NCBI GenBank assembly: GCA_021234155.1
Contig: JAJEKV010000032.1
Span: forward strand, 6,544,736-6,608,735
Direction: 5' to 3'
Origin: Isoetes taiwanensis
Lineage: Eukaryota; Streptophyta; Lycopodiopsida; Isoetales; Isoetaceae
Length of the DNA stretch: 64,000 bases
Shown: piece after piece, positions 1 to 12,120 of the stretch
Layout of the letters: the number at the start of each line of letters is the position of its first letter
Numbering within the stretch: the stretch's first letter is position 1
Position numbers and translations under genes: made by a program
The notes under the pieces: model-generated
The model's database searches: none
What the model saw: the letters and a program-made list of their open reading frames with translations, nothing else
Told to the model about the DNA's origin: nothing

Positions 1-960
1 TCATTCCATTCCCCTATACAACATGGAAATGGGGTCACAAATTTCGTGTGAGACTAAATCATATGCTGCCACCTGGCATCTCCTTATAATCCAGAATGGA
101 AAGAGGGAGGCCAATTCCGTGTACAACAAAAATCACAGGTTACAACTGGTTACTGCTACTCTGCAATGGGATTTGAACCCACAAATCCAAAAATATCTGC
201 ATTTGACGCAAGATTGGGCATATTGCTTGATTCGATGAGAATGTCTGCCTCTACGAAACCATTCAAAAACAAAGAACAGAGCATGTCGCAAGAACATAGC
301 ATGGCGCAAGAGCAGAGCATGGCTGCCACATTTCCCTGAGGAAAAAATGCCGCTATTCTTGACAAGATTAAATCAACCTTCAAAGCCAGCTCTCAGATCT
401 AAGAGGTTATTGATAAAACCGGCAAAAATACAAAGATTACTTACAAGAAAATGTCCAAAGGAGCTGTGTCTAGAAGGGATTATCCAAATGCAGGTACAAA
501 TGTATGGCCGGAAGAAACAAGGCGAAATCATTCAAAGAAAAACTTCGAAAAAACGAGAAAGACTTCGAAGAAACGAGATTGTTGAGCAGAATTTGTGATT
601 TGAAGGCAGATTTGAAGGCCGGTTCCAGCAATATTAATGAGGAAGAAACAGAAAGAAAAGCAAAGGGAATGAGTCTTATCTGGAAGAAGGTGCAGATCGA
701 ATGCACCTCACACATGTGAAGAAAAAAGAAAACAAATAAGACAGAAACAGGGGCGTAGAAACAGAGTTGAAATAGGGCGTAGAAACATAGCAAGGTAAGC
801 TTGAAGAAAAACTTAAAAATCCAAGGCAAATCCTACTCTCACTGAAGAAAAGGGTAGGCGCCAGAGTTCTAGGGCTGCGCAGCGCCATTGCCGCCCACCG
901 CCATAGACCAACTCCAGCTGAAAAAAAAATAGGGGGCAAATTTGCTCCCCATTTCCATGT
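1..960. other. AT-rich intergenic sequence, no gene recognised
   Basis: Short open frames occur on both strands but none shows a recognisable domain or convincing splice structure. The 500-720 stretch encodes a Lys/Glu-rich frame on the plus strand that looks like low-complexity composition. I see nothing else supportable. Confidence 0.5.
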
Positions 961-967
961 TCTGGGG

Positions 968-1064
968 GGATGCCCACTAGTGCACATTCCGATGTGGCCG
1001 GTGACCCGCTGCCGGTCGCGGGGTCCCACCGGTCCACACCGGAATGTGCTCCCAGTGGGCATCC
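968..1064. repeat. Foldback, arms about 40 bp
   Basis: GGATGCCCACT at 968 is mirrored by AGTGGGCATCC ending at 1064, and the inner GCACATTCCG / CGGAATGTGC blocks also pair. The whole forms an imperfect hairpin, GC-rich compared with its AT-rich surroundings. It is probably the end or remnant of a foldback or MITE-type element; no partner or target duplication was identified. Confidence 0.6.
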
Positions 1065-1079
1065 TCCCATACATCTAGA

Positions 1080-2200
1080 TTAAAAAAGATATGATTCTAA
1101 TTTGCAATTTGAAACCTCTTATGTCATGCATTTGGAGTTTGATCTAGTGCTTTTGCACAATATTTTTGTTGTATTTCTGGTTTAGCTACAAGTAGGTCTT
1201 CATTTCTGACGGTGCAATAATGTAAAGTGACTAGAGGAAGGATTCAATTTGGTGTGGTATATGCATCTCTCATGTGGAGGTAAAAAACTGCTCTTCTTTT
1301 TCCTGGACTATATGAGCAATGTTGGTTTGTGTATGCATCTCATATGCCAATTCGTCTCTCGTGGATGTAAGAACTGCTCTTCTTATTTCTACTTTCAAAT
1401 AAATATTAGATATTTTCTTTTGTTTCCATTAAATATTTCATCTATTAAAATGAACCCCTAAAAAAACAAGAACTATAACTATGAGCTTTTTGAAAATGAA
1501 AATGCATACTAAAGAATATTCTTCTAAGAAGAAATCCACATCATCAAAACAAATGTTAATTGTTCCTCAATATTGATTAACCAACAATCCCCAAATTAAG
1601 GAAATTTCACCACCAAAGAGGGTCAGTGTTTTTAGTTGGGGTGCAATCTCTTGCTGCCAACTGGAAGCTCCCTCCATAACGTGATGGAATTAGGGTCGTT
1701 CCATTCCCCACGACTGGTGGCACAAGTAATTCTTCGAGCTCATCCAATTTTTTGCTCTGGAGTTTTGTCAATACCTCTTCGAGCTCGTCCAAGTTTTTGG
1801 TCGCAGATGTTTCTAGGTTTTTTTTTGCGGGGAGGAGATCACGCAGTGTAGCGTGATTGCTTCCGGGGTAGCAGTTGCGGGGTTTTGCTCTAAATTTATC
1901 TTTGTCGGCTAGCAAATCTCAGGTACTTCTTCATCGGCAGATCTTCGCGGGTAGAATGGAGTTTCTTCGCCTAACCTGTAAAAGCTCTTCCCTACTTCGT
2001 CGATTTGCAAGCTCTCTACATGATCTGTAAAAACTCTTCCCTAACCTATCGGATCTGCAAAAACTCTTTCTAATCTGTCGGACCTGCAAAATCACCTCCT
2101 CTTTTTCTATGTTGTCGGGGAACACAGGTTGGTCATCCATTCCCATCTTTATAGGTGTTCCGGAGACAGGTTCCTTGCCCCTTCACAGGGCAGCCCATGA
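1080..2200. other. No gene recognised
   Basis: AT-rich sequence with imperfect short direct repeats (gtatatgcatctc / gtatgcatctcat around 1255-1345, and several Leu-Glu-Glu style units around 1730-1800). No domain, transposon end or RNA gene could be supported. Confidence 0.4.
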
Positions 2201-2219
2201 TCGCCACATCATTTACTTT

Positions 2220-2930
2220 CAGAAGGTGATCAATACAGACGATGCTCGTCTCATAGAACGGCGATTTCGCGACATCTTAGCGACGTAACGAGGACATCAA
2301 ACTTCGCATGCACACAGTTTAATAACGTTTTCCGCTCGTCGCAAATGACGTCACCGTGACATTACGTCGCATGTGCAATGTATTTATTGACGTCATGGAC
2401 GTCCCAAATACATATAATATAAAATATATGTCCTTATGACGTTTTACAGATGTCGCTCATATGTTGCTAAGACGTACATATTTGTGCGCCCAAAATGTTA
2501 TTTTGTGGACTTGAACCCCTAATCCTTGGCTAACAAACCTAAGGCCTTAACAACACCTCAATAACTTGTATTTGCATTTGTTTTGTGTTTATTCTTTAAG
2601 TCGCAGCAATGAGACGTTGCAGTTGCGATGTTTCACGTTGTAATGACATTGCACTTGCGACGTGATACGTCGCTAGTGCAGCGTGGCACGTAGTAGGCCA
2701 TTGTGACGTCTGGCCAGCTGTTTCAACTGTGATGTATGACGTTCTACCTGCAACATTGTTTGAATTTTGTGCAATGTCGTAGGAACATACTCGATTTTTG
2801 CCATTGCGATGTCTGGCCAGACGTTCTATCTGCGATGTCATTTAAATTTTGTACGACGTCATGGGAACGTACGCGTTTTTTGCGACGTGCACATTTCATA
2901 TACATCACAAATTGACGTCTCAAACAACCC
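2220..2930. repeat. Degenerate GACGT-rich subrepeats, possible DNA-transposon subterminal region
   Basis: The motif TTGCGACGT and variants (GACGTC, CGACGTGA, GCGATGT) recur at irregular spacing in both orientations. Clusters of short motifs in both orientations are typical of subterminal regions of CACTA-type DNA transposons, but I found neither CACTA termini nor a transposase here, so the family is not assigned. Confidence 0.35.
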
Positions 2931-2959
2931 ATCCTCTAGTAGTGAGCTTAGTGGTTGGC

Positions 2960-3595
2960 CAGATGGAATGTGCAGGAGCACAAGTGTGTAGAGGTGCAAA
3001 CGGAGGCAGATCGCCATAACTTGAGGCATTACCTTGATGCTTGCTTCCTCAGCAAGATTTGGGATGCCAGCACCCTTGAACAGGTCAAGGTAGCATCTGC
3101 CTATGAAGGAGCGCAGACTCATTGCCTCGATTCGCACAGGCGCAAACCATCTCCGAGCTGAGATATGCAGATGGATTGGGGAGCCATGCTAGAACAGGAT
3201 TTGTTAGTGCAGTCAGAGGGGAGCCGTTGAAGATGAATGCCACACTCTACAGGGTTGTCCAACATACGAACAAATCTGAACACGTTACATTGAGTTGGTC
3301 AGGCACGACCAGTCGCTGTATCTGCTATTGAACACGGCTTCGGTACGGATGTTGTGATCATACCTTCAGGAGGGCATAGATATGTGGGCTCAGCTATGGC
3401 AACGGACACTCACCTAACGTGTACATATGCTTCATGATGTATATTTGTACAGTTTGTCAGCATCCTTATTACTGCCACGATTTTTCCCTCGAAAACCCTT
3501 CAGGGTAGGGGGTTTTTAATCCGTGCAGTAATAAGTCTTTTGTCCCATAGCCCGATTGGTCTCCATGGATAATAAAATCAATTCAATTCAATTCT
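2960..3595 (+). mobile_element. 5'-truncated LINE 3' end, copy 1
   Basis: The segment at 3105-3230 is homologous to the LINE C-terminal coding part at 58,730-58,860 but is broken by frameshifts. It is followed by a 3' UTR with the family's stem-loop (TTACTGCCACG ... CGTGCAGTAA around 3469-3532), the near-terminal ATTGGTCTCCATGGA block, and an (ATTCA)n-like tail ending near 3594. Known biology: non-LTR retrotransposons insert 3' end first, hence the 5' truncation. It is non-functional. Confidence 0.7.
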
Positions 3596-3599
3596 AGAT

Positions 3600-4600
3600 A
3601 ACAACAGATCAAGAAGAGGGAGACAAGGGAAGAAAACCTTAATGTTTGCTAATATATTGGAATACAATACATTAGAACAACTATGGTCAATTTTGATATA
3701 AGCCTCCTTAAGGTCATTGCTTCCCCATGCTTATCTTATTTGTCATCACGTGACGTGACGTGACTATTCTATTCTATTCTATTGTAAGCATTTTATTTGG
3801 TTCCAATAATGTGATGATAATAACACACACACTAGTCTACATATTAAATAGGTCTCATCGTATTCACAAGATGGCATTCAATATAAAAGTGGTTGGGGAA
3901 AAGGACCCAATGAGCCATGTTATTTTATGTACGTGCATCTCATAGAATAGTTGGTCAAGTGGATGAAAAAAAGGTGCTCCCCTCCTTCTTTCATAAAAAT
4001 CATACATATTAGTTTTGGCGGAGTTCAATTCAGAGCATACTCTGCGTATATTAGTTTAGAAGATTCTTAATGCAGGGCATAATATGCCTACCCTATAAGT
4101 TCACATAAAGCAGGTATATTATTAAAAGGTTTTTCATGCAGGGCATTATAGACCTACCCTAACACACGACAAAATTGTTTGTCTTATGCACTATGAGATA
4201 TTATGTTTAAGTGAGTGTGTGTATTTTTTTTGGATGGAGTTGTTCTTGATGTTCTCCTTGTAGAATGAATGAATGAATGTCTTTTATCATCCATGGAAAG
4301 AAAATTCAACTCCCCTACTGCTTTTGAGATGTACTGCTTGAAGAGGGGGTTATCCTCCCCTCGGGTAGGTTAGGCCTGATAACTCACGAGGATGGGAGGC
4401 CGAGCGGGTTATCTGGGTAACCTGCGAGAGGGGATGATTGACCCCCTTAAGCTATAGGTCGGGAACTTTAGCTGCAAGACCAAGATTCATTTCAGATGAT
4501 CAGCGAGAGGATCTGATTCAAGAGGTTATCACGATGTCGGTTATCGTGATTCTGCTGCACAAAATCTAACAGTTAGGAACGGTGGATTTAGATAATTTTT
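3600..4600. other. No gene recognised; TTCTA and TGACG microsatellites
   Basis: At 3751-3784 a short run of TGACG units abuts (ATTCT)n, probably the tail of a vanished LINE insertion. The rest is AT-rich, with a repeated phrase around 4060 and 4135 (tgcagggcat). No coding signal. Confidence 0.4.
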
Positions 4601-4607
4601 GAGACCG

Positions 4608-5097
4608 ATCATTTAAGGTTATTTAAGCGTGTTATGTATAGCCCTATGAGGTCAAGCGATTTCGTTCTACATTACGTATACAAGAACGACATCCCGGTCT
4701 AAATTCCAGGGTGGAAATAATGATGAAGTGTGGCGGCGTGGAGGCATTGTTGACACCACACCCTGGAATTTAGAACGACGTGTCATTCTTGCAATGTGAA
4801 CAAAGGGTAGCAACTGATTCTGCTCTGGTGTAAATCAATGGAATGTAGGGTCAAACTGGAACTGCGGAACCAAGTTGAATCAAGAAACCTTATGTGACAT
4901 GTGGTGTGTCGTGATTTGCGGATGTGGCTAAATTATTGGTACCCTATTTTTACGTCATGATTTAGTATAGACATTAGGATTTTTTTGTTTTCCAAGACTA
5001 GTCATTTAAGATTATTTACATGTGGCCTAACCATATGTGATTTAAGATTATTTATGCATAGTCCTATGAGGACAAGCTATTTCATTCTACACTATGT
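4608..5097. repeat. Foldback element with inner inverted arms and outer direct repeats
   Basis: CTAAATTCCAGGGTG at about 4697 is matched in inverse by CACCCTGGAATTTAG near 4757-4773, and complementarity continues outwards through imperfect GTTC(T)ACATT sequence to give arms near 45-50 bp. Outside this, a block containing AGCCCTATGAGGTCAAGC (4641 on) recurs as AGTCCTATGAGGACAAGC (near 5060). It looks like a decayed foldback or MITE cluster just upstream of the RING gene. Confidence 0.55.
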
Positions 5098-5242
5098 CAT
5101 GATGTAATATAGATGCAACTTTAGTCTTTCATTTTTATTTTTTTAATATTACATGATGATCTTCCACGATGGAAGGAGGGGTGTAACCCAAACCAGATAA
5201 ATATCAAAAAAAGAAATAGGTGAAGAAGCTGTGGAGCTCATA

Positions 5243-5674
5243 ATGGATGCACCGACGAGTTCTGCAAGGCCGCGGTATGGAGTGGCAAAAATAATAGCAA
5301 TAGTGTTGTTGGTTGTGCTAGTGATATCAGTATGTGGAGTTGTGGTGAAGTGTTGCAAAGTATGGTGGAAGGAAGACGAAGCATTCGAAATGGTGGATTT
5401 TAATATAGGCAGGCGAAGGAGAAGGCCCAGCCAGATAGCCCAACGAACAACGCAAGAAGGCATAGATCTCAGTTATTTGGCTCCTTTTGTTTACTCCAAG
5501 AATTCGCCCTGCCTTGCAGAGTGTGCCGTTTGCTTGACCGAGTTTCGAGCTGGCGACTCCCTTCGTCTTCTGCCCAATTGCGCCCATTGTTTCCACACTG
5601 CTTGTGTCGACCTCTGGTTTGCTTCCAACTCTACTTGCCCTCTCTGTCGATCCCATGTTCTCCCCAATCTGTAA
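5243..5674 (+). CDS. RING-H2 finger E3 ubiquitin ligase, ATL type
   Basis: A 143-residue, intronless product from the first ATG. It has one hydrophobic segment (about residues 15-38, followed by Lys/Cys/Trp), a basic stretch, and then a C-terminal RING-H2 with C-x2-C (CAVC), C-x-H-x2-H (CAHCFH) and a final C-x2-C (CPLC); a conserved Trp (DLWF) precedes the last pair. A GLD-like [11 protein letters not shown] stretch lies between membrane segment and RING, as in the plant ATL family. Such proteins are membrane-anchored E3 ligases that recruit E2 enzymes through the RING. At 143 residues it is at the small end of the family. An AATAAA-like signal lies near 5723. Substrate cannot be inferred. 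Confidence 0.85.
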   Translation: MDAPTSSARPRYGVAKIIAIVLLVVLVISVCGVVVKCCKVWWKEDEAFEMVDFNIGRRRRRPSQIAQRTTQEGIDLSYLAPFVYSKNSPCLAECAVCLTEFRAGDSLRLLPNCAHCFHTACVDLWFASNSTCPLCRSHVLPNL

Positions 5675-5679
5675 CCCTC

Positions 5680-6790
5680 TCCATCTCTCTATTTCGTCAC
5701 AATTTTAGTTCAATTTTCTTCCGTAATAAAAATGAAATATCTCCTTACAAGTCAATCTCCTCGTGTAGAGCATTTTCTTTTAAAAAAATATCTCCGCGGT
5801 AGTCAATCTCCACGTATAGACTATTTGATTTCAAACTTTTAGATGTGGACTATTTTGCTTTTAAATGTGGAGCATTATCAAACTTTTAAGACTTGTTGAT
5901 TAGTTTCATTTTGTAAACACTAGTTGAATTGAATATTGAGTCCATTTATTTAACCACGTACCACATTAAGGTAGCATGCGACTAAAAGGCTACAAGTGTT
6001 GGATTGAATGGTTTGTGTTTGGGTGGTTCAAAAATTTAGGGGCCCTTCGCGGCCATTAAAAAAGATGGGACAAAAAGAAAGAGAATAAATATAGAAATTA
6101 CAATAAGAAGGGAAATAAATTAAAAAAAAAAACCACATTATGTTTATTTTTCCAATTCCATCTATGAAACTATTGTAATAAACATAAGCAATTGCATGAG
6201 CATCATAGACATAAACAATTGCATGAGCATCAGGGAGCGAAAATTGTACTTGCATTGCACAACAATACAGATAGTTTCAATTGTTGTTGAGCTTTCAACG
6301 GAATAGAAAGCACTATAAGAAGATAATCAGAGCATCCCTAAGGACTTTAACCTATCATATCCTTGTATGACCTGTCACTGTCACTCTATAGGGGTTAATG
6401 GCCATATGTACTCAATTTCAAGAAGCTTCTTAATCTTGAAAATGAACATGCACTTTTATTTTTAACTTGTGAATTAGTTTTGATAAATGAACAAGGCAAC
6501 AGTATCTATTCCAGAAGTACCTGGTGTAGATACTTTGGTAGGTTCTAAAAGTGGTAGAGTGCAAAATGCTTATGGCCCTAGCTACATTAGGAAAGATAAA
6601 CGATGTCTAGAAAGCCCTACTTCATTTTCAAATAAGTAAGCCTTGTTTTCTTGAGAGAGAAAGCATAGTGCTTTTGAATAAATGATTGCAACGCTATATA
6701 CCAAATGAGCACTAAATAAACGAGTTTTTACGTTGTAATCAACCAACAATATTGCACACTGCACCCCATCAAACTATGGGAGATTGCTTA
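5680..6790. other. 3' flank of the RING gene, no further gene seen
   Basis: AT-rich sequence with a partially repeated phrase (cgtgtagagcattttctttt near 5761 and cgtatagactatttgatttc near 5812). No coding or RNA gene recognised. Confidence 0.4.
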
Positions 6791-6799
6791 TAAGGCTCC

Positions 6800-6890
6800 A
6801 CCGTCAAATACACTTGATCTTCTTAAACTCCCTCTGATGACTAGTGTCAAACACGTTTGATCTTCTTAGACTCCCTATGACTAGTTCAAT
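6800..6890. repeat. Two-copy direct repeat
   Basis: The phrase GTCAAA(T/C)AC(A)C(T/G)TTGATCTTCTTA followed by ACTCCCT...GACTAGT occurs twice about 42 bp apart. Function unknown; noted as local structure only. Confidence 0.5.
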
Positions 6891-6929
6891 ATAAAAAGCT
6901 ATAGACCATTTTCCTCTGATCCTGAGCTT

Positions 6930-7567
6930 TTGCAACAATATCTCAATGGTCGTTTTTCTCAAAAGATATGGGACTTGATTACTTTTGGCCCAAGTGGCGG
7001 GTCATTATCATGCACACATAAATCCCACCTTGGCACGGGGCCCCAAGCTTATTTGCTTGCTTCATTGTCCAGGAACAAACTTGTAGCTATTGCATCAATT
7101 GCGCACGGGGTCCCACAGTGCTCTGGATTGAGGCAGGTAGATGGGAGCGGCCGAATTGCCGCGAGAAGCGAAGGGCTATGTGCTGTTGCCGATTCTGAGT
7201 TATTGAAGATGAAAGCCATACTCTTACGAGTTGCCCCCGCTTTTGAGATAGTCGGAATCATTTTTGACCTTAGCATTCCATTCCACGCTTCCACAACTTC
7301 TTAGAGCACCATCTGTGCATGACTTGGCATTATACATACTTGAGGTTCTAGATAAACGTCTGCAATTACTGAGCCCTCAGTAGTCATTATCTCTGCTTGT
7401 CTAGTATCATCATTACTGCAAAGGTTTTTCCCTTGAAAACCTTTCGAGGCAGGGGTTTTTTAATCCTAGTAGTAATGATTGTACTAGCCCATTGTATGGG
7501 TCCCATGACCTATTGGTCTCAGGTGGGCGTTAAAAAAAACTATTCTATTCTATTCTATTCTATTCTC
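6930..7567 (+). mobile_element. 5'-truncated LINE 3' end, copy 2, with (TTCTA)n tail
   Basis: Degenerate coding remnants (7080-7290) resemble copy 1. The 3' UTR carries the conserved stem (ATTACTGC at 7412, GTAGTAAT near 7480), the inner CTTGAAAACC / GGGGTTTTTT hairpin, the ATTGGTCTC block, and a tail of four to five TTCTA units at 7542-7567. The same 3' end recurs in reverse at 28,43x-28,65x. Confidence 0.75.
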
Positions 7568-7569
7568 CA

Positions 7570-10340
7570 AATGAATCATAAAGCTAGGTACTAACAGCAG
7601 TAGAAACCTATACATTTGGGAGTACTCCTCTTTCACAAATAAGTATGAAGGCGATTTGTCCCCAATATTGTAATAAAATGTGTCCATTGACCAGCTATAT
7701 ACAATTTCTAGTTCTCTGCACTTTATTAGAGTGTTTTCAGAGGACCCTCGTTAAACTTCATGACCCTGTTAAAGTTTACAATCATATTCTTATTATATTA
7801 TTTATAATGAATTTACTAGACTCCAAACAGTTATATATATGTGATATGCAAAGTAACTTGGGAGGCACAGGAACAATACTAGCCAAACGAATAGTAGTAA
7901 CCGTTTTATACATTCCAGGGAATAATTTCATGAATAACCCCATGTGAAGGGATTGGACTAGTAAATGATTCTGTCGCTTTGGGCTATATGATTCAAATTT
8001 CTTGTGTCAGAACCCTACATGTCTAACTTATTTTTGAATGCAAGTTCATCTCTAATGGCTATATCATCTATTAGTAAAACCATAGGTCACGAGCAATATT
8101 GGTTGTGTGTGCATTACCTTTTATTTCATATGTTAAAGTTTGAATGCAATAATCTTGATATAACTTACTTGTTCGCCATAATGTCTACTCCATTGTGTAG
8201 TCCTCCCAAAACTTGCCTATAAAACGATTGATTGCTAGCCCTCACAGTATCCATCTACCTATATTGGCCTTCTACACATTTTCTTTACTTCGAGTTGGTT
8301 GTCAAACTTTTAAGTGTTTTTGTAGATTCTTCACAAAACCTCAGAGGCAAACTAGCATTCTCAAGCATGCAAAAAATAATCTGTTGGGCAAATATTAAGA
8401 CACAACTACAAACCTTTGCCCCGGCTCTATCCATGCAAAGAGTAGACGCCTGGCTCACATATTTTAGATCTTGCCCCCAACACCAGCAATGAGATACATA
8501 ATTCAGTGGTGACCATGACATGCAGGAATGAACAGGTATTCACAGACTTCAACATCTATATCTAATACGAATCCCACTATTTTGTTACTTCTCGTGTTTA
8601 AAGCCGAGTAGAAGAGTGAATCGAAGAAGTAACAGAGGGTGGACACCTCATGTGCCTCCATAAATTGATTCATGCACCTGCAATTATATACAAGTTAATG
8701 GACTCAAATAAAGAGCAATTAGCACTTGAGGACCTACCCTATATAAAGATCGATCAGTTGATAGTGTACCAAGAACCAACTTTGTCTAGACTTGCTTAAT
8801 CTTTCAAAGTGCACCGGCCTGGTGCAAAAGAATGATTGTTTGCTCTAAAAGAATCAGCTGCAGTAAAAGAACCTGAACGACGGAGGCCGCTAATGCTCCT
8901 GACATGGTCAAAATAGGCGCTAGAACAAATTCTCGGGCTCAAGCTGCACTTATTTGCCACAAAGTCTTGATAGGTATTTGGATTTGGAAACATAAGCATG
9001 TGCTAAAGTAAGCTCCAAAACCGAAATAGAGATTGAAGCTTCTTATTCATTCTAGAATGGCGACAAAGAAGCTTATGTTGCTCCAACTGAAGCACTGGCT
9101 GTGATGAAAGATACAAAGAAAAAAACAAATGTAAAATAAGACCTGGATTTGATGTCCTGGCTATGACAGAATAGGGGATCCACCATAACGAGAGCTAATC
9201 CGTTACAGAATGCAAATCTATCAAATCTAACATGTGTACAACCCAAACGTGTATAATACATGACGTCATTTTTTTCTTTTAATTTAAACTTTAGTCCTCT
9301 CCAAGTGCCAAACCCAAGTTCAGCCTTATCACAAAAAAATTAGAAATAAACAAAAAATAAAGTTGCATTATATATGTTGTGAAAACTTTAACCATTAAAT
9401 AATATCTTGGCTTGGAGATATTATTTAACCGTAACTATTATAAGGTTTCAATGCCATTTAATTGCCTTGCCTATCCAATGATTTTCCAAACTTACGCGCC
9501 CATGCTAGTCCGCCAAGACTAACGTTCAAGACCACACCCCCGAGCTATCATATTAGTATCACAAGGAATATGCATAAGAATTACAAAAAAAGCCCTCCAA
9601 AATGATAAGCAATTTGGTAAATCAATATAGTTTTTGTGGCTCATCAAATCTAGAAATCGTCTTCGCAAACATTGTAGATTATGTAAGACCTTTCCAATAA
9701 GATAACTCATGTAAATCGAAGTTGAGATTCATTTGAATTATTTCTTGCATCGCACATTTAAAACCATGTAACCATGGAATAAATTATTACTCCTATATTT
9801 TAGTGTAGCCAAAATAGGTTTGGCTAAACTACCTTCAAATTGGGGCCAGAAGTTTCTAACAGTTGGCTAAACTAAATGATTTTTCTCCATTACAGTTTCT
9901 TGCTTTTAGCTAAATTTTCATAAAATGGAGAGGCAAATAGTAGCCATCGCGATAGTAATCTTAAAAAATCCAAACATTTTGACAAAGACATTTAACTTAT
10001 TGTAAATGCAATCACAAGGCTCCTTAAAAAAAAAATAGTTATCAGTTTTATAGTTTACTTTTTGTATTAAACTACTAAAATAAACTAATGTTACTAAGTG
10101 GGTTAATGTGTTGAATAACCATAGGCAGTTAAATAGTGTAGCTCGCATTTAAGGTTTTTTAACGTTGTATATTCATATTGTAAATATCTAGAGCTTTTCG
10201 TTGTGGTTTGTTGCTATCTTAACATATATAATGCATATACTTTCGACGTCAAGGCATTCATCTCGACCATCAGATAAATAAGGTGCATGCTTCACCGTCA
10301 GATATTTTGGGCACTGCCACTACCAGATATTCATGTGATT
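7570..10340. other. Long AT-rich stretch, no gene recognised
   Basis: I scanned for domain-bearing frames, plausible exon chains, tRNA-like folds and repeat ends and found none I can support. Short open frames lack recognisable motifs. Confidence 0.4.
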
Positions 10341-10356
10341 TGCTTCAGCTAGATGT

Positions 10357-10520
10357 TTGAATCCGATGCTTTCGTCGCCATCTGCTCATCATTGTTTGGT
10401 CATCTTATCTCCTCAAGCAAGATATCTGAATCCGATGCTTTCATCGCCATGTGCTCATCATTGTTTGACAGATGGGCATTTTAGACCCATTGTTCAGTGT
10501 TGCCCTGGCTATATAAGGCG
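10357..10520 (+). promoter_or_regulatory. 44-bp direct repeat followed by TATA-like element
   Basis: GAATCCGATGCTTTC(G/A)TCGCCAT(C/G) followed by TGCTCATCATTGTTTG occurs twice (from about 10,361 and 10,427). CTATATAAGG follows at about 10,511. This resembles a promoter with upstream repeats, possibly in a retroelement LTR or Pack-type element, since the downstream sequence is repetitive and gives no intact gene. Confidence 0.35.
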
Positions 10521-11039
10521 AGCTAATCTACTGTGGGGTTTTGTGCGGTTTTGGCGCTGTTCGGGCTTCACTTCAGGTAAGGCTTTCTGAACTCATGTTG
10601 AATGATTGCTTTAGATTCAGTTCTGAGCTTTGCCCTCATTCCGCCCTCATTTTGGATGGAAAAATCCGGCAGGCCTTGGAATGTTCTACTTAGCTAATGC
10701 ATGAAGAGTGAAAATATTTAGCAGAGAAGAATCTGAATCCCTGCTCTGCCTTGGCTGCCGTAAAACTCCATCCGCCCTGGAGTTTTGGCTTAGAAGTCAT
10801 TGCTTTTTCTTTTCGTTTATCAATGCTTTTCCTTTGAGAAATGCCTACTGTTGCTCGATTTTCCTTTGCCTTTACCACTGTCAAAGAAACAGTTGAAAGT
10901 TTTGGAGCTCTTTGATTTAGAATAGGCGAAATGTGTAGATAAGAAACCATACCTCTCGGGGATAGCTTTCGAGGACAGGCGCGTTTACGAGAGGCGTCGG
11001 ACTGACCTTGGAATGTTCTAATGCCTTAGAATGAGGGCA

Positions 11040-11165
11040 GAATATCACCTGTTATCTGCAAAATATCCCCTGTTAGCAAAATATCCCCTGTTGCAGAATA
11101 TTCATAGGCCTAGGCTGTTATTTGAAACGCGCGCCCAATATCCCCTATTATCTGGGCCGAGCAGA
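11040..11165. repeat. Short tandem phrases AATATCCCCTGTTA
   Basis: The phrase (A)ATATCCCCTGTTA and close variants recur four to five times. It begins a low-complexity patch that continues to 13.8 kb. Confidence 0.5.
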
Positions 11166-11384
11166 GTTGTAGGGGAGTAGAGAGACTTTAGCCCCTGTTA
11201 TCTGCTGGCGGCTGATATTTATAGCAGAGGCGAGAGGTCTTTTTCTGAATCACATTTTTAGAACTTAAAGGCAAGTGTGTGTTTCCCAAGTTGGCCTAGT
11301 TGTGGAGTGCCCATTTCAGGTTGAGTTGCGCAGGCGGGGCAATGCATCCGCAGGCGATGATGCATCGATCCGTGATTATTCAGC

Positions 11385-11655
11385 CCAGAGCATTGGCATC
11401 ATTCGGCAAGAGCATTCAAGATCATTCAAGAGCAACTCCCCTATTCAAGATCATTCGGCAGATCCCTGTTTAAGATCATTCGGCATTCCCTGTTCAAGAG
11501 CATTCAGGGCAACTCCGGATCCCCTGTTCAAGAGCATCCGGCAGATCCCCTGTTCGCATTTGCAGCAGCCGGCCAGATCCCTTGTTCGCATTTGCTGCGG
11601 CCGGCCAGATCCCCTGTTCGCATTTGCAGCGGCCGACCAGATCCCCTGTTCTTGA
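11385..11655. repeat. Minisatellite: AGATCATTC units then 31-34 bp CCCTGTTC units
   Basis: Degenerate 10-12 bp units (ATTCAAGAGC, AGATCATTCGGC) run into at least three longer units built around CAGATCCCCTGTTCGCATTT with GCGGCCGGC. A related array recurs at 13,125-13,400, so the two arrays bracket about 1.5 kb. Confidence 0.65.
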
Positions 11656-12008
11656 GACAAGATAACCGCTTCAATCGGCTTAATCCTTCTGCCTAGTAGT
11701 CGGATCTGCCGTTCATGCCTTTCTTTCATGCACCAGGTCTGGAAAATTTTCCCATCGTTTGTCTTTTACTAGCCGCTGTTTTCCCATATGTCTCCATCGC
11801 CGGCTGCTTGGATGATTGCCCACCACAGCTTTTCAGATTAGGCAAATCCATTTTCGATAAACTCCATTTCCTTCCCTGTCCTCAAGAAACAGGGAATGCT
11901 CTTAAACAGGGAATGCAGCAGAAACAAGAAACGTGAAAAATGCATGCAAAAATCTGTATCCAAAAACAAGACCGGAATTTCCCCTAACCGCCGGTTTACG
12001 TTTGGTAG

Positions 12009-12120
12009 CCGGCCGGATTTTGGGGTTTTCGGCCGGTAAACCGGCAGGCGGCGCCGCCGTTGCCGCTCGCGACGGCGCCGCCTACCAGTTTACCGGCCGG
12101 AAACCCCTCAATCCGGCCGG
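12009..12120. repeat. GC-rich palindrome, arms about 48 bp
   Basis: Left arm (12,009-12,056) and right arm (12,073-12,120) are near-perfect reverse complements containing CCGGCCGGATT, CGGCCGGTAAAC and GGCGGCGCCG, with a loop of about 16 bp. The left arm recurs once at 13,749-13,803 without its partner, so the arm behaves as an independent repeat. Confidence 0.7.
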